Below, piece by piece: positions 58,994 to 64,000 of a stretch of 64,000 nucleotides of DNA. The first letter of the stretch is position 1. Each line of letters begins with the position of its first letter. This DNA comes from Thalassospira sp. (GTDB lineage: Bacteria > Pseudomonadota > Alphaproteobacteria > Rhodospirillales > Thalassospiraceae). The stretch covers positions 1-64,000 of the forward strand of contig NZ_PAQR01000008.1 of the NCBI RefSeq assembly GCF_002709775.1, written 5' to 3'. The translations under genes and the position numbers were made by a program. The notes beneath the pieces were generated by a model. The model did no database searches, was not told the origin of the DNA, and worked only from the letters and a program-made list of their open reading frames with translations.

Positions 58994-60127
58994 TCAGGCT
59001 TTAACGTCAAAGAAGACTTCGCCGACTTGCCCGGTGCTGCCATCTTCGCGTTCAAAACGTGATCCGGCCACCAGATTGCCGCCAACAAGACGCTCATCAA
59101 GCGGGGTGATCAGCGATAGCGAGATCGACTTGATCCCGGCATCGGCAAGGCTTTGCTGGCTGCCATCCGCACGCAGCAAAACAAGCGAGCTGAACACGTC
59201 ATCGGTGGCATCAATCACGCCATCAAGGTTGTCGTCATATTTCGCCAGTTCCGCAAAACCATCCTTGGCACCGTTCTGATCGCCAAACAGCTCGCGCCCG
59301 TCATTGATGACCCCGTCGCCATTGCGATCAAGCGCAAGCAAGGCATCATTGCCCGAAACCCAGGCGGTCTGATCAAGGTTGCCATCGCCATCAATGTCAA
59401 AACGCTTGCCGTCCATCACGCTGGTGATGTCGATCCCGTTGCCATCCAGATCAAGGATCAGCGGGTCCTGCTGGAACATCTGGGAAATCTCGATGCGGAT
59501 CAGTTCGATATGGGCATGAAATTCCGAGATCGAGATATCCGTCGTCCCGGCAAGGCTCGAAAAGCGGGTTTCGATCGCGCTGAAATCAATCTCGAAACTG
59601 CGCGAGGATACGGAAACCTGACCCAGATTGATCGAACTGTTGCCCTGGGCGATGTTGATCGAAAGATCCTGCATCGATATCGCCGCTTGCGCACCTGTCG
59701 CACCAACCGCCTTAAGCTCGGCCGGATCACCGCCGGTCATGGCATTGGCAATTTCGCGCGCCTTTGCGGGTGGCACGCCCATCATCGCCAGAATGATAAA
59801 GGCATCGCGGTTCATCCGCGTCTGGGCTTCATCAAGGGCGGGTCGAAGCCCCTTGAAGGCTTCAAGCGGTGCGGTATTGATTTCAAATACCGGGCGCTGG
59901 AATTCACCAAGGGCACTTTCGATGCGCTCGTTGGCTTCCATGCTCAGATCAATCTGATCGGAAATGGTGCGCTGTCGCGCCAATGCTGCTTCGGTTTGGT
60001 CCGTAGCATCCGCATCGGTATGCGCGCTGCTTGCTGTCACGGCACTGTTGGCAGTCGCGCGCAAGGCGGCGATCCCGGCGGCACTATCCGCTGCGGTATG
60101 GTTTGAAGCTGTTGTGTGCTCAAACAT
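58994..60127 (-). CDS. Uncharacterised protein with EF-hand/RTX-like calcium-binding motifs
   Basis: A 377-residue protein starting with an AAGGAGG-preceded ATG at 60127. Residues 1-60 are Ala/Thr/Ser-rich and probably disordered, with no Sec signal. A helical part (about 60-140) and a strand-rich part (about 150-215) follow. From about 220 it has LILDLDGNGIDITS, FDIDGDGNLDQTAW, LALDRNGDGVINDGRELFGD and KYDDNLDGVIDATD: repeated DxDxNG loops that are found in secreted calcium-binding proteins, often type I secretion substrates. It is the second gene of an operon with the 60182 gene. Export by a type I system, perhaps the one encoded at 12-15.8 kb, is possible but unproven. Confidence 0.75.
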   Translation of the reverse strand: MFEHTTASNHTAADSAAGIAALRATANSAVTASSAHTDADATDQTEAALARQRTISDQIDLSMEANERIESALGEFQRPVFEINTAPLEAFKGLRPALDEAQTRMNRDAFIILAMMGVPPAKAREIANAMTGGDPAELKAVGATGAQAAISMQDLSINIAQGNSSINLGQVSVSSRSFEIDFSAIETRFSSLAGTTDISISEFHAHIELIRIEISQMFQQDPLILDLDGNGIDITSVMDGKRFDIDGDGNLDQTAWVSGNDALLALDRNGDGVINDGRELFGDQNGAKDGFAELAKYDDNLDGVIDATDDVFSSLVLLRADGSQQSLADAGIKSISLSLITPLDERLVGGNLVAGSRFEREDGSTGQVGEVFFDVKA

Positions 60128-60181
60128 TCAGCGCCTCCTTCCTGAAGGGCTGCGGGATGTCGGGTCGACATCCCGTTGCTG

Positions 60182-61297
60182 TTAAATCAGAACATCCTGT
60201 TCCTGTGTCGGGTCAATGACGGGCACGGTTTCACCATTCGGGAAGGTGAAGGTCGCATTGCCGTTATCCTGACCAAATCGGCCCATCGGCATCATCATAT
60301 CAACCGTCAGCTGAAGCGGGCCGTTACCTTCGCCGGCTTCCGGTGCGGGCTGATTGATGCTGCGTACAATCAGGGTAGCCTGTTCCATGAACTGTTCGGT
60401 GATCTGGGCATTCAGCGCTGCCATACGTTCGGCCGCAAGCGCCTGACCACTGGTCTGGGCTGCACCGGCTGCGGCACCGTCTTCGCCGTCTTCCGATGCA
60501 TCATCACTGCCGACCGTTGCGTTCATCAGTTCACGGATGAATTCGGCGACTCCGTTATCATTGATATCAAACAGAAGCCCGCCATCACCGGCACTGGCCG
60601 GGTTGCCCAGCATATCGACAAGCGATCCGCCACCCAGTCCGTCCATGACAGTGCCAAGTGCGCCAAGGGCGGCACCCATGCTGTTGCCAATCGCGACCGC
60701 TTCGGTGCGAACAACCTCAACCTTCGCAGCCTCGTAATTGAACGAGAATTCGCCGGTTTCATTGTTAATGCTGATATCAAGCGACTGAACCGCCATCATC
60801 GCGGATTCCGAAACACCGACGGCAGCACCATTGGCACCGGCATATGAAATGGCGGTTTTGCTATGGCTTGCGATTGCCTGATCAAAGGAAAATTCGAACT
60901 GGTCCTGGCCGCTGGCGGCATCGCGAATACCATTGAACATGGCATCGGTTGCGGCAATGGCGTCTTCTTCGGACATACCCGAAAGCGCAAACATTTCCTC
61001 GACACTGCCGCGGATCAGTTCAAGCGACGCATCAAGTGCGCGTTCAAACAGCTCGTCTGTGGTCAGTGGTTCGCTGGAAAGCGCCTTGCTCGTCGCAGGG
61101 GCAAGCTTTTGGCTATCGTTGTGTGCGGCAAGGGCGTCATCAGAAAGGGCCACCGGATCAATGCGCGTGCGCGCATCCGGGCGCGCTTGTGCTGCGGTAT
61201 CACCGGCATCGGGACTGTTTTTGCCAAGGGGCTGACGCGCATCCTGCAGGGCGGATTGCCCCTGTCGAAACGGATTAAGCGCTGAGAAATCGACCAT
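60182..61297 (-). CDS. Uncharacterised Ala/Gly-rich protein, operon partner of the calcium-binding protein
   Basis: From the ATG at 61297 (AGGAGG 5 nt upstream, outstanding) the protein has 371 residues. Residues 1-75 are low-complexity, then a helical stretch (EEMFALSGMSEEDAIAATDA), a strand-rich part (SLDISINNETGEFSFNYEAA), a Gly-rich turn region (GAALGALGTVMDGLGGGS), a GLLFDINDNGVAEFIREL segment that looks like a single calcium loop, and an acidic Ala-rich linker. The strand part resembles the corresponding part of its neighbour (SMQDLSINIAQGNSSINLGQ), so the two may be distant relatives. No Sec signal. No known family recognised. It is 54 bp upstream of the calcium-binding gene and probably cotranscribed with it. 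Confidence 0.7.
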   Translation of the reverse strand: MVDFSALNPFRQGQSALQDARQPLGKNSPDAGDTAAQARPDARTRIDPVALSDDALAAHNDSQKLAPATSKALSSEPLTTDELFERALDASLELIRGSVEEMFALSGMSEEDAIAATDAMFNGIRDAASGQDQFEFSFDQAIASHSKTAISYAGANGAAVGVSESAMMAVQSLDISINNETGEFSFNYEAAKVEVVRTEAVAIGNSMGAALGALGTVMDGLGGGSLVDMLGNPASAGDGGLLFDINDNGVAEFIRELMNATVGSDDASEDGEDGAAAGAAQTSGQALAAERMAALNAQITEQFMEQATLIVRSINQPAPEAGEGNGPLQLTVDMMMPMGRFGQDNGNATFTFPNGETVPVIDPTQEQDVLI

Positions 61298-61632
61298 AAT
61301 CCTCCTCCTGAGGATGTGATTTGGCAGCGTATCGGAAATGCCGTTGCGCGCCAAAACGAGCTACATGCTCTGTTAGGGTGTAAAACTATGACGCGAATAA
61401 TACGACTATTCTTCGCATTTCTCAAGCAAGAAGGGATCAAACAGCAGAAACGAAAACGTGAAGATGCCCGGATTTGCCTGCGATCCGGTGCGAAAACGCC
61501 TAATTTCCCGCTCTGCATTAGCGATATTGGTTCGTTCCGTTGACAGATGGCAGGCAGGGTTCTATCTGTGATCGGGCTCCGCTTTCTGTCGGTGCCTATT
61601 GTGTCTTAATTTATTTGTTCAGGAACGTATTA
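61298..61632. promoter_or_regulatory. Divergent region upstream of secA with a sigma-70-like promoter
   Basis: A 335-bp spacer. TTGACA (61540-61545), a 17-nt spacer and TATCTG (61563-61568) form a good candidate promoter for secA, with a leader of about 60 nt. The small frames here (for example 61316-61543) lack a ribosome site and resemblance, so no gene is called. The promoter for the minus-strand pair must also be here but is not obvious. Confidence 0.6.
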
Positions 61633-64000
61633 ATGCTCGGCGCTATTGCCCGGAAAATTTTCGGTTCAGCTAACGATCGTGAAGTCAAAGCCCTGCGGGC
61701 CACGGTCGAGCAAATCAATGCCCTGGAACCCGAAGTCGAAAAGCTTTCTGATGACGAACTGCGCGCCCGTACCGATTGGCTGCGCGAACGTCTCAAGAAT
61801 GGCGAGACTCTGACCGATATCCTTCCTGATACCTTTGCCACCATCCGCGAGGCATCCAAACGTGTCCGCGGCGAACGTCATTATGATGTGCAGCTTCTGG
61901 GCGGCATGGTTCTGACATCCGGCAAAATTGCCGAGATGAAAACCGGTGAAGGTAAAACCCTTGTTTCGACCCTTCCGGTCTATCTGAACGCGCTTGAAGG
62001 CAAGGGCGTTCACGTGGTGACCGTGAACGACTATCTGGCCCGTCGTGACGCGGAATGGATGGGCGAGGTCTATGGCTTCCTTGGTCTGACCGTTGGCGTG
62101 ATCATGCACGGCATGACCGATGACCAGCGCCGCGAAGCCTATGCGTGTGACATTACCTATGCGACCAATAACGAGCTCGGCTTTGATTATCTGCGCGATA
62201 ACATGAAGTTCCGTCTCGAAGACATGGTGCAGCGCCCGTTCAACTTCGCCATCGTCGATGAAGTCGACTCGATCCTGATTGACGAAGCCCGTACCCCGCT
62301 GATCATTTCCGGCCCGGCCGAAGACAGTTCGGAGCTGTATCGCGCGATTGATGCACTGATCCCGAAACTGGTTGAGGAAGACTTTGAGAAGGATGAAAAG
62401 GCGCGCGCCGTCACCCTGACCGAAGAAGGCACCGAACACGCCGAACAGCTTCTGATGGAAATGGAAATCCTGACCGAAGGCACGCTTTATGACGTTGCCA
62501 ACGTTCACCTTGTCCATCACGTCAACCAGGCCCTGCGGGCGCACAAGCTGTTCCAGAAAGACACCGACTATATCGTCAAGGACGACAAGGTCGTCATCAT
62601 TGACGAATTCACCGGTCGTATGATGGAAGGCCGCCGCTATTCCGATGGCCTGCATCAGGCACTCGAAGCCAAGGAAAAGGTCAAGATCCAGAACGAAAAC
62701 CAGACTCTGGCATCGATCACCTTCCAGAACTATTTCCGTCTGTATCCGACCCTTGCTGGCATGACCGGTACGGCGATGACCGAGGCCGAAGAATTCGAGG
62801 AAATCTACAACCTTCAGGTTGTCGAAATCCCGACCCATCGCCCGATCGCCCGTAAGGATGCCGATGACGAAATCTATCGTACCGCCAATGAAAAGTGGAT
62901 TGCGATCTCCGAACAGCTCGAAGACTGCCACAAACGGGGCCAGCCGGCCCTTGTCGGTACCGTCTCGATCGAGAAATCGGAAATCCTTTCGGACCTTCTG
63001 AAAAAGAAGAAAGTCCCGCACGAAGTTCTCAACGCCAAACAGCATGAACGCGAAGCATTGATCGTGGCCCAGGCCGGTGCGCCGGGTGCGATCACCATTG
63101 CGACCAACATGGCCGGCCGTGGTACCGACATCAAACTTGGCGGTAACGTCGAGATGCGTGTCGAACACGAACTGGCCAACGTCACCGACGAAGCCAAACG
63201 TGCAGCCGCGATTGAAAAGATCAAGGCAGAGGTCAAAGCCGATCAGGAAAAGGTCCTGGCGGCTGGCGGTCTGTTTGTGATCGGTACCGAACGTCACGAA
63301 TCACGCCGTGTTGATAACCAGCTGCGTGGTCGTTCCGGCCGTCAGGGTGACCCGGGTGGTTCGAAATTCTATCTCTCGCTTGAAGATGACCTGATGCGCA
63401 TCTTTGGCTCCGAGCGCATGGACAGCATGCTCCAGAAACTGGGTCTGCAGGAAGGTGAAGCGATTTACCATCCGTGGATCAACAAGGCGCTCGAAAAGGC
63501 CCAGCAGAAGGTTGAGGCCCGCAACTTCGACATTCGTAAGAACGTCCTGAAGTTTGACGATGTCATGAATGACCAGCGTAAGGTCGTTTATGAACAGCGC
63601 CGCGATCTGATGCAGGCCAAAAACGTCGCCGAAGACGTGGCCGACATGCGCGCCGAAGTCATCGAAGACATGGTCGACAAATATTGCCCGGCCAAGGTCT
63701 ATCCGGAGCAGTGGGAAACTACCAGCCTGCACGAAGAAGTCACCCGTCTTCTGGGCCTTGATCTGCCGATTGCAGATTGGGTCAAGGAAGAAGGCATCGA
63801 TCAGGAAGTCATGCGCGAACGCCTTGAAAAGGCGTCAGACGAAAAAATGGCGGCCAAGGTTGCCAACTATGGTGCTGATATCATGCGCCAGGTTGAAAAA
63901 AGCCTCGTCCTGCAGCTGCTTGATCAGTCCTGGAAAGAACATCTTCTGGCACTTGATCACCTGCGTCAGGGCATTGGCCTGCGTGCTTATGGTCAGCGTG
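61633..64000 (+). CDS. secA: Preprotein translocase ATPase SecA, 3' end missing
   Basis: The gene runs off the right edge; 789 codons are present of about 900. The ATG at 61633 opens [20 protein letters not shown]. SecA drives protein export through SecYEG at the inner membrane. Seen in order: Walker A in [17 protein letters not shown], the [15 protein letters not shown] block, [16 protein letters not shown], Walker [18 protein letters not shown], the preprotein-crosslinking region, [23 protein letters not shown]2 with [37 protein letters not shown] and [17 protein letters not shown], and the start of the helical scaffold ([15 protein letters not shown]). All the helicase motifs look intact. 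Confidence 0.98.
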   Translation, partial: MLGAIARKIFGSANDREVKALRATVEQINALEPEVEKLSDDELRARTDWLRERLKNGETLTDILPDTFATIREASKRVRGERHYDVQLLGGMVLTSGKIAEMKTGEGKTLVSTLPVYLNALEGKGVHVVTVNDYLARRDAEWMGEVYGFLGLTVGVIMHGMTDDQRREAYACDITYATNNELGFDYLRDNMKFRLEDMVQRPFNFAIVDEVDSILIDEARTPLIISGPAEDSSELYRAIDALIPKLVEEDFEKDEKARAVTLTEEGTEHAEQLLMEMEILTEGTLYDVANVHLVHHVNQALRAHKLFQKDTDYIVKDDKVVIIDEFTGRMMEGRRYSDGLHQALEAKEKVKIQNENQTLASITFQNYFRLYPTLAGMTGTAMTEAEEFEEIYNLQVVEIPTHRPIARKDADDEIYRTANEKWIAISEQLEDCHKRGQPALVGTVSIEKSEILSDLLKKKKVPHEVLNAKQHEREALIVAQAGAPGAITIATNMAGRGTDIKLGGNVEMRVEHELANVTDEAKRAAAIEKIKAEVKADQEKVLAAGGLFVIGTERHESRRVDNQLRGRSGRQGDPGGSKFYLSLEDDLMRIFGSERMDSMLQKLGLQEGEAIYHPWINKALEKAQQKVEARNFDIRKNVLKFDDVMNDQRKVVYEQRRDLMQAKNVAEDVADMRAEVIEDMVDKYCPAKVYPEQWETTSLHEEVTRLLGLDLPIADWVKEEGIDQEVMRERLEKASDEKMAAKVANYGADIMRQVEKSLVLQLLDQSWKEHLLALDHLRQGIGLRAYGQR

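Noticed and set aside
61666-63297. 543-codon minus frame opposite secA
   Set aside because: Shadow of secA, whose plus-strand product carries every SecA motif.

Overview
The window looks like a chromosome segment of a marine alphaproteobacterium of the Thalassospira / Rhodospirillales type. This rests on gene content and coding style (about 55-60% GC, housekeeping neighbourhood argJ - parvulin isomerase - secA, MutA/MutB/MeaB operon, a PHB-type 3-hydroxybutyrate dehydrogenase), not on a marker gene. No tRNA, rRNA, insertion sequence, CRISPR array or prophage was seen. Both ends are cut: the window opens inside a glutathione-dependent formaldehyde dehydrogenase gene (minus strand) and closes inside secA (plus strand).

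Layout. 1-9.5 kb: frmA with a divergent LysR regulator, a DUF1508-like small protein, bdhA, a TyrR/PhhR-like regulator divergent from a methionine gamma-lyase gene, an orphan periplasmic binding protein, and a homodimeric 2-oxoacid dehydrogenase E1 of the MdeB type. 9.5-11.6 kb: MarC membrane protein, a small HNH-like protein and an HtpX-like M48 peptidase. 12-38.4 kb: a type I secretion ABC transporter with an unusual 280-residue C-terminal tail, its HlyD adaptor, and a single 22.3-kb gene for a 7448-residue RTX protein that fills a third of the window. 38.5-45.5 kb: dusC, two tiny paralogous coiled-coil proteins, and the mutA-mutB-meaB operon. 46-48 kb: a stand-alone receiver protein, a ReAV-type asparaginase, and a YnfA membrane protein. 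48-53.3 kb: a signalling cluster with a PAS histidine kinase, a receiver protein with a degenerate HD-GYP domain, and two tandem receiver-HDOD paralogues. 53.6-56.3 kb: two paralogous pentapeptide-repeat proteins. 56.4-64 kb: argJ, a periplasmic parvulin, a two-gene operon with a predicted EF-hand/RTX-like calcium-binding protein, and secA.

How the genes fit together. Methionine gamma-lyase yields 2-oxobutyrate, MdeB-type E1 would start its conversion to propionyl-CoA, and the MutA/MutB/MeaB products finish propionyl-CoA use as succinyl-CoA. The gamma-lyase gene has a textbook sigma-54 promoter, and a perfect TyrR box lies about 88 bp upstream of the expected start point. The divergent TyrR-like regulator has two more imperfect boxes in front of its own start codon. 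The secretion operon and the giant RTX gene form a second unit: an ABC transporter plus membrane-fusion protein next to their presumed substrate, with the outer-membrane TolC partner encoded elsewhere. The most unusual items are the giant RTX protein (12 interspersed cap modules, a 108-bp higher-order repeat, a non-RTX insert), the TyrR-like/sigma-54 control region, the tiny paralogue pair near 40 kb and the uncharacterised calcium-binding pair beside secA.
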